The translations under genes were made by a program, and so were the position numbers. The notes under the pieces are model-generated. The model made no database searches. It was given only the letters and a program-made list of their open reading frames with translations, and was not told the origin of the DNA. Positions 21,717 through 31,270 of a stretch of 64,000 bases of DNA are shown in pieces (within the stretch, counting starts at the first letter, position 1; every line of letters begins with the position of its first letter). Location: NCBI GenBank assembly GCA_963585895.1, contig OY757913.1:104849517-104913516 (forward strand). Reading direction: 5' to 3'. Source of the stretch: Sepioteuthis lessoniana (taxonomy: Eukaryota; Mollusca; Cephalopoda; Myopsida; Loliginidae).

Positions 21717-22065
21717 TTTCACACAATGCTTCGTTCTGTACGCTCTTTTAAATTTCTGCTGATTTTTTTTTTTTTGGTTTTTATTTCTGCTTGTTGGTTT
21801 TTTTTTTATGTGTTTGTTTGTTTGTTTGTTTCTTTCTTTCTTTCTTTCTGTTTCTAACAATGCTTCGTTCTTTACGTTCTTTTAACTTTCAACTGATATT
21901 TTTTTGGCTTTTATTTTATTTTATTTTATTTTTGTTTGTTTGTTTCTTTCTTTCTTTCTTTCTAATTCATTCCAATTCTTTTTTTCCTTATCTCAGAATT
22001 ATTTATTCATTCATTATTTATCAACTTATTGCTTTAAAATTTCTTTCTTTCTTTCTTTCTTTCTT
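21335..22065 (+). repeat. Complex satellite with (CTTT)n and (GTTT)n
   Basis: Five imperfect monomers of about 70-150 bp each contain 'acaatgcttcgttctttacg'-type sequence, 'ttttaactttctactgattt' and 'tttggcttttattttatttt'. They start near 21375, 21515, 21585, 21722 and 21855, separated by variable CTTT and GTTT runs. The F/L/C-rich ORFs here are artefacts of pyrimidine richness. Confidence 0.85.
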
Positions 22066-22254
22066 TAATCAATTTCTCTTCCCAAGTCCTCCTTATTTCT
22101 ATCCTTCATTTTAATTGTGATCTATCTTTTTACGATCCTCTCACTTTTTTAAAATCGGCATTTAAAAGAAAAATTCGCAGGCAAATGTCCCTGAACTTCC
22201 CGTTAATGACTCATAAATAGATAATACAATTCATACAGACACTTCATATTGTTC

Positions 22255-22470
22255 TTGGTCATTACCTATTCCATTCCTAAATAACGGACAAAATATTAAA
22301 CACCCGTGCTCAGCTTTCAGATGGAACCCCATTGAAGATCTCAAGTATTTCGGTCTTATTTTATCTGTATTTGTTTGTCATAGAAAACCGATTTCTCTAA
22401 CAGCACAAGAATAAATTCCATTCACAAACACAAACATCTTCAATATTCTCAGCTGGCCTCATACAATTAC
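22255..22470 (-). repeat. Unclassified repeat, copy 2 of a pair
   Basis: 'attacctattccattcctaa' and 'tcttcaatattctcagctgg' match the copy at 19930-20180 in the same orientation and order. More eroded than copy 1. Confidence 0.45.
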
Positions 22471-22597
22471 GACGAAGTTTGTGCAATTTGCACGTCTAAT
22501 ACACCTTAGGCTGCTTCCAGTTCCTTCTTATCCTCTTAAGCGTTAAGCTACACTACTGTTTTCTGCTGAATAGAAACATTTATGCCCACGACAAATA

Positions 22598-22809
22598 CGA
22601 CTCATCGACACGACACATACGACTCGTCGACACAACACATTCAACTCGTCGACAGGACACATACGACTCGTCGACACAACACATTCAACTCGTCGACAGG
22701 ACACATACAACTCGTCGACACGACACATACGACTCGTCGACAGGACACATACGACTCGTCGACACGACACATACGACTCGTCGACACGATACATACGACT
22801 CGTCGACTG
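22598..22809 (+). repeat. 22-bp tandem minisatellite, about 9.6 units
   Basis: The unit is CGACTCGTCGACACGACACA plus TA, with a few variant positions. Each unit holds CGAC-TC-GTCG and GTCGAC inverted repeats. Units 2 and 4, and units 3 and 5, match each other, giving a 44-bp higher-order period there. Both strands are open across the array because the period is not a multiple of three and the unit lacks stop codons. Confidence 0.95.
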
Positions 22810-22949
22810 TAAAAACTCAAGATGGCATTGACGAAGCTGGTTCCTGCATATTGTTTTGGAATGTACTTCAATTACTCTTATAAAAGTTGTCAACCGTAAA
22901 CGATGGCTTATTTCTGTTTATTCAGCAAAGATAACCTGTAAACAGAAAG

Positions 22950-22953
<4 letters not shown>

Positions 22954-22986
<33 letters not shown>
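22954..22986. repeat. (TA)n microsatellite
   Basis: Pure alternating TA. Confidence 0.95.
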
Positions 22987-22991
<5 letters not shown>

Positions 22992-23169
22992 CAATTTGAT
23001 TTCAACCAGTAATAGAAGTAAGTGTTTCGGGGAAACTTTTAAATGAGGTCTTCTATGGACCAATTCACAGGGACGTGCTAGCGTTGGCTGACCGACAATA
23101 ACTTATTAATATCAGTTATGTGCTGGCTCAGGATATAATTTGGAAGACGTGCTGGATTGGATGATAGGA

Positions 23170-23195
23170 CAAATATATATACATACATATATATT

Positions 23196-23289
<94 letters not shown>

Positions 23290-23290
23290 C
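23170..23290. repeat. Compound (TA)n/(TG)n microsatellite
   Basis: TA-type repeats pass into about 50 bases of TG repeats, then back to TA directly against the mariner end at 23288. Confidence 0.95.
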
Positions 23291-24190
23291 GAGGTGCATA
23301 CGATAAATTTCCAGACTATTTTCGTAAAGACACTTTTATTGATAGTACACTCATGAAACTCTAGTCCCCTTTTAAGTAATCTCCTTCGGCTGCAATACAC
23401 TAGTTGTACAGTTTCAACAACTTTGGGAAGGCTCCATGGAAATGATCTTGTGTGATCGTGTCAAAGACCTTCGCCACAGCCTCGTTCATTTCCTCAATTG
23501 TCTCATAAAGACAGCCTCTGAGCTTAGGGAATAACCAAAAGTCACAGGGAGCAACGTCTGGACTATAGGGTGGGTAAGAAACTGTCTTGATGCCCATCTT
23601 GGTCAAATAGTCAGACACAAGGCTGGAGCTGTGGACTGGTGTATTGTCCTGGTGGAAATACCACTAACCCGATTTGAAGAGTACTGGCCTCTTCCGACGG
23701 AATCTCTTCCTGAACCTCCTTAAAACCTCAACATAGACACCCTAACCCTAACCCTTTGGCCAATCAACTCTGGTCTATTGACTTTCTTACTCCCCCCACA
23801 CCTCTCATCATCCGTCACAGTCTCCCCGCCTTCCTTGAATCTCTTATGCCACTAAAAAACTGATGCTTGGTTCATGCAAGATTGTCGAAAAGCTGTCTGA
23901 TGCATTCCATACGTTTCTATGGCATTTTTTGCAAGTTTAAAAATATTTTTATTGCATATTATTCTTCTAAAGTGTCCTGACGTCCAGGTTGCATTTTTGA
24001 AATTCACCAGCAGTGAAAATCAGGCTTTAGTAGGGTGTATTCCAATTGCTGCTGTAGCTGTTGATTTGAACCTGAAATCATAAAAATTGGTCAGTCATCT
24101 CATTACATGTATAGCAATAACATACTGAATTTACGACGATTTTAAATGCCTGTACAAAAAAAGTCTGTAACCTTAGTAAATGCATATTCA
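23288..24190 (-). mobile_element. mariner, internally deleted copy 2
   Basis: Left end 'tacgaggtgcatacgataaa', inserted in (TA)n. The transposase C-terminal ORF is on the minus strand (23400-23618: YLTKMGIKTVSYPPYSPDVA then PCDFWLFPKLRG). The junction segment 'cctaaccctaaccct' is at 23741-23755. The N-terminal part follows (ESVTDDERCGGSKK-like), ending near 'ctgtaaccttagtaaatgca'. Same architecture and same deletion as the copies at 15512 and 40684. Confidence 0.88.
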
Positions 24191-24670
24191 TATTTGATAT
24201 TAATCATTTATCTGCACACAATCAAGTTGTTTCAAGTATTGATATTTAGTGATTATAATCCTTTCTTATATCAATTTGTCTGAACACAATCAAATAGATT
24301 TAAGCATGGCTATCTAACGCTTATAATTCTGTTTGATATTAGGCGTTTGTTTGAATACAATCAAATAGTTTCAGTTATGTCTATTTAACAATCGTAATCT
24401 GATTTAGCGATTATTCCTATGTAATATAAACAACTTGTACACAACTGCATGGTTTCCAATAAGTAAGAATATTAATCCTTTGTAAACGATTGAACGTTTC
24501 TATTTGATCCATGGATGTGACCCTAACAAGTAGTACTTTTCCGAGTCAAAGCTGATCTGGAAGTAATGTTAAGAAAGGAAGTACTTCACATTCGTTAAAA
24601 CGACGAGACTAGTATCTCACCATCTCATGCAGCTTCGTGTCATATCCAGAACACTCGAATTTTCAAGTGT
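24190..24670. other. AT-rich stretch, nothing recognised
   Basis: Only 'tcgtgtcatatccagaacac' at about 24645 hints at a Rep-A remnant on the minus strand. Confidence 0.45.
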
Positions 24671-24674
24671 CTAC

Positions 24675-24724
24675 AACAATTCTAAATGCCCATAATAAAA
24701 AAGTCTGGAAACTTATCGTATGCA

Positions 24725-24767
<43 letters not shown>

Positions 24768-25860
24768 GATATTCAAAAAGTAATTAAATTTTAACATGGA
24801 TAATATTAAAACACAAATACATCTTAAATCTATTCCAATGTTTTCCTAAAAATGTAATCTTCGTGACTTTCAACAACATTTACGATGGTTAGAATGAAAT
24901 ATTTTTCCAAATCCGCCATAATTGCAAGAAAAAACACCTAGAGATTTGTTTTTTTTTATTTTTTTACTTTGAAACATTTTTCGGGGTTTCTTTAGATATC
25001 CTTTAAGCGTGAAATCGATGATTTGCGCCCCGACCCCCGTCGGAGTGAACATAAGTACATTTGTAATAGTGTCTATTCGAATAAATTTGAACTTTCAATT
25101 GTTTTTATTTGCTCACTGCTAAAGCTAATTACCAGGGTAAGTCCAAGGTTTTGCAATATTTTTGTAACACGAGGTACAATTCAATTTGCCCAGTCGGCTG
25201 GGGCAGTAGAATACACTGACTGCACCTCTACAAAGGGGTAAGACGCCCCCAATGAGTGTCCTGGATATGACACTCAACTATGCGAGGATGACGTTCCAGT
25301 AATGCTGGAGCTTTGGGGAATACGGAGCACTCCTTCATTGCCGTTGCTCCCAGGTCCACTCAGACCCGGAGTGGTAGCACCTGATAAGGGTGCTATGTAT
25401 GAGTGAAATAAAACTAACGGTATACTTATGTTAAACTGAATTGTTTGAATTAGAACTGTTTGAGTAAACTGAATAGCTTGAAATAGAATTTTTTTAGACT
25501 ATTAAACTGTACTTACATTTAAAATGCGTGCTTATGCTAAACTGAATTGTTTGAAATTGAACTGTTTTTGACATTGAAACTGTACTTACAATAAATTGAA
25601 TTGCTATATATAGAACTATTTTGACATTTTACTGTGTAAACAAAATCTGTTCTTACGCTAAATTGAATTAGCTGAATTAGAACTGTTTGAATAAACTGAC
25701 TAGTTTGTAATAGAAATGTTTTTTATGGTTAAACTGTGTACTCATGCTAAACTGAATTGTTTGAAATAGAACTGATTATTTACATAAAAATGGATTTGGA
25801 GTTAAATAACCTACAAAGGTTAAATACGCCATAAAACCTAACGAACGAACGAACCAACCA
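24675..25860 (+). repeat. Duplicated block, copy 2 (no SINE insertion)
   Basis: Same succession as 12628-14065: mariner end, (TA)n (24729-24764), 'tattgggatattcaaaaagt' segment, then Rep-A from 25187 to the AACG/AACC tail at about 25860. The SINE-B present in the other copy is absent. Confidence 0.75.
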
Positions 25861-26097
25861 ACCAACTACAATTCAGTAGCCATGAAGTATTTTTACTGCG
25901 ATCGTGAAGGTAAGCAAACCACACTTGAATGTGAGATGTCGAGCTTGCCTGATACCCTCTGAGTGCTACTTACCAGAATTGCTCCCATGGCTTGGGGCAC
26001 CACTTCGAAATCGACGGTGTGCGGCCTATCTGACATTGTTTAATCGTGGATATTCTTGGAACATGAGGGAATGTCTTTACTCAACTGATTATAGTTA

Positions 26098-26335
26098 GTA
26101 AAATGACAGTTAGCTGTAGTCAAGGGTGAACAGAAGACTCCCTTTTCAATAGCTACTACTGTGAGGTGTAGGGTAGGGCGCAACTCATTTCCCTGGATAG
26201 CTCAACTCTACCCTTGATACTTACCTTATATTGCTGAGTGTTAAGCAATGAGTTATCAAGTACCATTTTTAAAGTCTTTGTTAGGGAGCGACCTGGTTTT
26301 GAACCCAGGTCTCCAGGATCATTGAACTGTGATCA
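26098..26335 (-). repeat. SINE-B copy (minus)
   Basis: The complement of the SINE-B body runs from 'tagctgtagtcaagggtgaa' to 'cctggttttgaacccaggtc' (box B complement). The box A region is diverged. Confidence 0.85.
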
Positions 26336-26339
26336 AACG

Positions 26340-26945
26340 GTCTTTCATCTTTCGCACAACAAATGTTTTTGGTTGCTTTAACGACGTTTTGGTGCAGTTA
26401 GAACTTGTAAAAATGATGATCCCAAAATCAGACTATGTTGCAGGTTAATCTGTGAGACTTTAAAGTCACACACGGCGTAAAGCAATGCACAACGTGTCAG
26501 CGCAACAACTTCCACGATACTACAAACCATAGATGATTCTTGCCAGTTATTGAAATGGTTCGTTCACGTAACATACGTGCCACAATAGTTAGTTACCAAA
26601 ATATTTCAAAAATGATGACTCATCCAGCTAATTTCCGAAAGCCCAAATATATATATATATATATATATTTGTATATATGTGTGTGTGTGTGTGTGTGTGC
26701 GTGTGTGTGTTACTACTAATCCTCACTCAACAGTAGAGATTTTAGCAATATATTCACGGTAACTGTAAACAAAAATTCGATATTTAAAAGGAGACACATG
26801 AAACAGTATCGTGCATGACGAACAGGATAACTTCGTCACTACCCACATGAAAGCAGCAACAGAGTACCAACCAACTAAACAAAGAACCGAGGGTAGTTTT
26901 CCATAGGAGTCACTATTAGTTTAGAAAACAATAATTTACTAATCA
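26340..26945. other. Unassigned; includes (TA)n/(GT)n tract
   Basis: A compound microsatellite lies at 26648-26711. No other recognised feature. Confidence 0.5.
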
Positions 26946-26946
26946 A

Positions 26947-29900
26947 AAAGTCATCATCATCATATCGTGCTGGCAGCACGGATATCCCTGACCCTCTCTC
27001 GCCACTCCTCCCTATCGTTCATCGCCCTAGGTAGGTCTTCAGGACAACAGCCTGTATCCTCACATAGCTGCTGAATGTACGTTCGAGCTGGTCGTCCTGC
27101 TTTTGCGCGGCCATGTGTGGGGATCCATAAGAGTACATCTCTTATGAGTTCATCTCTGCTTCTCCAGCAATGTCCTGCATGTCTGGTTCGCCTAACTTGA
27201 ATAGTTTTCGTGATAGGGGGCAGGTGGTCGTACAGTTGGTGTCTTGTTGGGTGTTGCCGCCAGGACTTGTTGAGGATTGCACGCAGCATTCTTGTGTAAT
27301 TGCCATCTAGTTTCTTCTCCAGCCGTTTTGTTAGCGTCCATGTAGTGCATCCATATAGCAGTATCGATGTGACCGCTGCCTGGAAGAAACTGCGTTTCAT
27401 TTTATCGGTTAGGTCTGATTTCCATATAGTCGATAGCCTATTGATAGCTGTCCATGCTTTCGTTAACCTCGTTTCGATGTCCTTTTCGGTTGATTCGACG
27501 CTGCTTCCTAGGTACGTGAATTTGTCTACTAGTTTAAGAGGGGTTCCTTCTAGAGTGGAGATGTCCCCCGTTTGGTTATAGCACATATATTCCGTTTTAT
27601 GTGCATTAACATGGAGGCCTATGCTTGCTGCTGCTCGTTCCAAACTATGCAGAAGTGTTTCGGCTTGGTCAGGTGTATTTGCCAGTATCGCTATGTCATC
27701 GGCGTAGTCGGCGTCGGTAATTGTTGTTGCGGGGTATCTTCTGCTTCTTTTCTTCGTCAATTCGAAGCCATTCTCTTTGATTTTGTCAATCGATGTTCTA
27801 AGTACGTAGTCTAGACAAATGATAAAGAGATACGGAGCCAGCGTGTCTCCTTGTAGTACTCCTGCTTCTATGTCGAAGTATTCTGTGTCTCCATCTGGTG
27901 ATCGTACTTTTACTTTCGTGTTTCTATAGAGAATCGTTATTGCCGCTACGGTTTCTTTAGGTATGCCGTACGCTAGTAGGATTTGTTCCATCTTTCCTCT
28001 GTGAATGGAGTCGAAAGCCTTGGTAAAGTCGACAAATATTAATGTCGCTTGTAGGTTCTTTGCCCGTACACCTTCAAGGATTCTGCGGATGGTTAATATT
28101 TGTGAGGTCGTAGATCTATTTCTTCGGAAGCCATTTTGGTTTTTTCTGAGCATGTTGTCGATTTTGGGTTCTATTCTGTTTCGTAGTAGGGCATTGTAGA
28201 TTTTGGCAGCTATGGATGTAAGTGTTATGCCTCGGTAGTTTTTGGCTAATCCGAGGTCCCCCTTTTTAGGGAAGAGGAGTATGCATCCCTTCGTCCATCT
28301 ATCTATCGGATTTTGATTGTATACTGCGTTGCAGTGTCGGAGCAGTATGTCGTCGAATTGTCTGGTCTTCCATACTTCCGGGGGAATTTCGTCCAGTCCT
28401 GCAGCTTTTCTATTTTTAATTTTTCTGAGAACCGAGTCGAGTTCTTCTTGTGTGAACGGTCCAAGTTTAATGTCTAATTGTTTGCTAATTATTCTGGTGA
28501 TTGGTTCAGGCGTTATTTTTGGTGGGTTTCCAAGTAAGTTTTCGAAGTGCTGTTTCCACAGTTTTATTCTTTCTTGTTGGTTTGCTGCTTTAAGTTTTGC
28601 TTTGGCCGTGTTCTTTCTTCTGCTCACTTCGTTTATTGTTTGCCAGGCAATTCTAGATTGTCTATCTTCCACCGAGTCTCTAATCTTATCTATCTGATTT
28701 TGAATGTATTCTGTCTGTTCCTTTATATATATGCCTGCTAATTGATATTGTGCCGTTTTTAGTTTTAAGGCATTTGTGTTTGTTGGGTTTTTTCGATAGT
28801 TTTTGGAGGCTGTTTTCACTAGTGCACGTTTTTCTCTCACCGCTAAAGTTTCCCATGGGACTCTATATTTAGTTTTAATTTTTGTTGGAATGTATTTTGC
28901 TGCTGCCTCAAGGTGTGCATTGACGAAATTTTCGTATTCGTCGTTTGGTGTACTTTTTTCCGTCTTTTCTTGTAGTGTTTCGAATCTGTTTCTTAATTCT
29001 AATACGTATTTATCTCTGACATCTTTGTTGTTTAATAGGGCCCAGTCATAGTGTTTGGTGGTCGCTGTTCGTTTGTCGTTTTTTCGTAGGCTTAACCGTA
29101 TTTTCGCCGTGACTATTCGGTGATCGGTGGACACACCCTCAAAAGAGGAGTATGCCTCGCAATTCAATGCACTATTCTTCCATTTCTTGTTTATAAGGAC
29201 GTAGTCTATCTGAGCTTTAGTATTGTTTGCGTACGTGTATGTCCATAGTTTGCCCTCTCTTTTTTGGTAGTTTGTATTGAGGCGTGCTAATCTATTTTCT
29301 ATCATGAAATCTGTTAGATGTTGCCCATTTCTATTTGACGTGTTGTGGAGGCTGTATTTGTTGTTTCCGTTTTTCCCGATTTGTGCATTCATGTCTCCGC
29401 CAATGACTAACATGTTGTGTTTCGGGATGCTACGCACTAATGAGGATAACTCATCGTAGAAGGTGACTATTTCATTTTCTTCTCTAACATTGGTGGGGCT
29501 GTAGCATGAGACGATTGTTGCTCTGGGGTTTCCGTTAAATGTAGCTACCATCATTCTAGGTTGTATTTTCTCTATGCAATTAAGCGTTTTTAGTGCTCTA
29601 GGTCCTATAAGCAAACCTACCCCTCCTACTGCGGCGTTGACAGAGTTTTTCCATGCGGATACAGTGGCGAGCGACCATCCATTGCCAGTTTCGTGATATT
29701 TGATATCTTCTGTGTGCGTGTATCTGTGTTCTTGTATGCATATTATGTCTATTTTATGTTCTTCGGCCGAAGCGATTAGCTCTGGGAGTTGTCCTATTCT
29801 ATTTAAGGTTCTTACGTTAAATGTGGCTATTTGTAGTGTTTGCTTGCATTTTAGTAGTTTTGATTGTTTGAGCTCTGTAGCTGATTTTTCGAACACCGAG

Positions 29901-30185
29901 GCCAGGGCTCCAACCTCAGCAGGACGCGCCCCTTTTTTACCCGCGCGAAGAGCGATGCGGTTTGTGTAAGTGGTTTGAGTGTGGGTCATGGTTATCTTTC
30001 GATGGCTGTTTTATTCTCTTCTATAGAAGCCACTCTTATAGAGGAGCAGCAGTAGTTCCCCGATCGAACTGTCGATCCTGAGCGAAAAGTCTTCAGACTC
30101 ACGTCCAGGACCCATTTGGGTATTGAGTTTGGTCGTCCATTGTTTTATTCAAATACCTTTACGTACATCATGCTGCTTCCCATGT
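26947..30185 (-). mobile_element. RTE-type non-LTR retrotransposon, near full length
   Basis: The element encodes a single 1009-aa protein. It ends 3' (low coordinate) in an (ATC)n-type tail at 26951-26962 immediately after the stop codon, as RTE elements commonly do. About 195 bp of 5' leader precede the ATG. A poly(A)/(T) tract at 30190-30222 marks the approximate upstream limit. Shorter 3' pieces of the same family occur at least eight times elsewhere in the window. Confidence 0.85.
26960..29989 (-). CDS. RTE-type LINE polyprotein: AP endonuclease and reverse transcriptase
   Basis: This is an uninterrupted 1009-codon ORF starting at ATG 29989. The N-terminal apurinic-like endonuclease carries ATFNVRTLN (about 54), CIQEHRY (about 85), SCYSPTN, VIGGDMNAQIG (about 198) and STDHRIV (about 290). 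The reverse transcriptase has PKKGDLGLAKNYRGITL, FVDFTKAFDSI (motif A, about 655), GVLQGDTLAPYLF (motif B, about 713) and DADYADDIAILA (motif C, YADD, about 760). A conserved C-terminal region follows (TYLGSSV, LLYGCTTWTLTKRLE, HAGHCWRSRDEL). The enzyme would nick chromosomal DNA and reverse-transcribe its own RNA at the nick. No zinc finger follows the RT, as in RTE-type LINEs. All catalytic motifs look intact, so activity is plausible but not shown. Such proteins are often mis-annotated as craniofacial development protein 2-like. Confidence 0.9.
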   Translation of the reverse strand: MTHTQTTYTNRIALRAGKKGARPAEVGALASVFEKSATELKQSKLLKCKQTLQIATFNVRTLNRIGQLPELIASAEEHKIDIICIQEHRYTHTEDIKYHETGNGWSLATVSAWKNSVNAAVGGVGLLIGPRALKTLNCIEKIQPRMMVATFNGNPRATIVSCYSPTNVREENEIVTFYDELSSLVRSIPKHNMLVIGGDMNAQIGKNGNNKYSLHNTSNRNGQHLTDFMIENRLARLNTNYQKREGKLWTYTYANNTKAQIDYVLINKKWKNSALNCEAYSSFEGVSTDHRIVTAKIRLSLRKNDKRTATTKHYDWALLNNKDVRDKYVLELRNRFETLQEKTEKSTPNDEYENFVNAHLEAAAKYIPTKIKTKYRVPWETLAVREKRALVKTASKNYRKNPTNTNALKLKTAQYQLAGIYIKEQTEYIQNQIDKIRDSVEDRQSRIAWQTINEVSRRKNTAKAKLKAANQQERIKLWKQHFENLLGNPPKITPEPITRIISKQLDIKLGPFTQEELDSVLRKIKNRKAAGLDEIPPEVWKTRQFDDILLRHCNAVYNQNPIDRWTKGCILLFPKKGDLGLAKNYRGITLTSIAAKIYNALLRNRIEPKIDNMLRKNQNGFRRNRSTTSQILTIRRILEGVRAKNLQATLIFVDFTKAFDSIHRGKMEQILLAYGIPKETVAAITILYRNTKVKVRSPDGDTEYFDIEAGVLQGDTLAPYLFIICLDYVLRTSIDKIKENGFELTKKRSRRYPATTITDADYADDIAILANTPDQAETLLHSLERAAASIGLHVNAHKTEYMCYNQTGDISTLEGTPLKLVDKFTYLGSSVESTEKDIETRLTKAWTAINRLSTIWKSDLTDKMKRSFFQAAVTSILLYGCTTWTLTKRLEKKLDGNYTRMLRAILNKSWRQHPTRHQLYDHLPPITKTIQVRRTRHAGHCWRSRDELIRDVLLWIPTHGRAKAGRPARTYIQQLCEDTGCCPEDLPRAMNDREEWRERVRDIRAASTI

Positions 30186-30189
30186 GTAC

Positions 30190-30222
<33 letters not shown>
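30190..30222 (+). repeat. Poly(A) tract
   Basis: About 33 consecutive A followed by a G-rich run (GGGGGTGGGGG). It lies at the upstream edge of the RTE element. Confidence 0.9.
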
Positions 30223-30225
<3 letters not shown>

Positions 30226-30314
30226 GGTGGGGGAATTTGTTTTAAGTTTTAACTTAGTTAAAGTCCAACATTAAGGTACTTTCTTAAGACTTTCACTAGT
30301 ACTGACTTATACTT

Positions 30315-30895
30315 TTACGAATTTTTAAATTATTCGATAGAAGATATTCAAAAACATTCTGCCTTGTTCGCTGACATGTGGATAGGCTTCATATCAAATT
30401 GGCTTTACAGTAGAGTAAGCGTACCTTTACATTTAAAACGCATAGTTTAAGCATTATTTCACAAACAAAATACAGCATAACATTTTGTAAAATTCAGCAT
30501 TTTAAATTGGAGTTAAAGACATACTGACCAATATTGACATTTCTTCCACTCGGCTCCTGAGTTCAAATGCTCTTCTTCGTTTGGACTTTTATTTACTACT
30601 GATATTTTAGGTAGCTTTGGGGGTGGCGGTCTACTGGGGTGGAGGGGAGAATTCGTTTTTGTTGGTTTTTTTTTTTTTTTTTCCTTTTTCCCTTTCTGAG
30701 GGGGGGGGCTGTGGTAGCATTCTAGGCTTTTCTTCTAAACTACTGTTAGGGCTTTCTTTACGAATTTTTAAATTATTCGATAGAAGATATTCAAAAACAT
30801 TCTGCCTTGTTCGCTGACATGTGGATAGGCTTAATATCAAATTGGCTTTATAGTAGAGTAAGCGTGCCTTTACATTTAAAACGCATAGTTTAAAG
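30315..30895 (+). repeat. ~140-bp direct duplication around a G/T-rich spacer
   Basis: The segments at 30315-30453 and 30757-30894 ('acgaatttttaaattattcg' to 'tttaaaacgcatagttta') are nearly identical, with about four differences. The spacer holds a T run and G runs that weakly echo the sequence just before the first copy. This suggests an older tandem duplication of about 440 bp. Confidence 0.85.
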
Positions 30896-31270
30896 TAGCC
30901 TTATGAAATAAAAGGAACCCAACAAATGATAACGCGCAGAAACTTAAAAAAGCACGAAGAGAACTTACTAACAGCTACTAAAAAGAACAACAAGAATACA
31001 TTCAAGGTCAGATAAATAAGATATGTAACTCGGTTGAAGATAAACAATCATAAATAAAATGACAGACAGTAAATCGAGTGAGTAAAATTAAGAAAATCTC
31101 GAGGGCAAAACTAAAAGCTGTCAGCGGAAAAAGGATGATACAGAAGAGGAAAAAACATTTGATGAATCTGCTTGGAAACTTTACTGAAACCTCAGATAAG
31201 CTTATCACAAAAAATGTTAATAGCTAACTAGAAATCAAACGAGGCAAGTTTACAGAGGAAAACTCCATAG
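30890..31270 (+). repeat. RTE-type LINE, internal fragment
   Basis: The plus strand reads NPTN-like, then KEQQEYIQGQINKICNSVED, SRAKLKAVSGKR, LLGNFTETSDKLI and EIKRGKFTEEN. These correspond in order to the linker between endonuclease and RT of the intact copy (NPTNTNALKL...GPFTQEELD). Opposite orientation to the intact RTE. Contains stops; dead. Confidence 0.75.

Noticed and set aside
21339-22114. Chain of hydrophobic ORFs
   Set aside because: They translate CTTT/GTTT runs; no start context or domain.
22598-22809. CRISPR-like array
   Set aside because: Units are directly adjacent with no spacers, and the context is eukaryotic; it is a minisatellite.
27300-29969. Plus-strand ORFs within the RTE element
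   Set aside because: Antisense shadows of the 1009-codon RTE frame.
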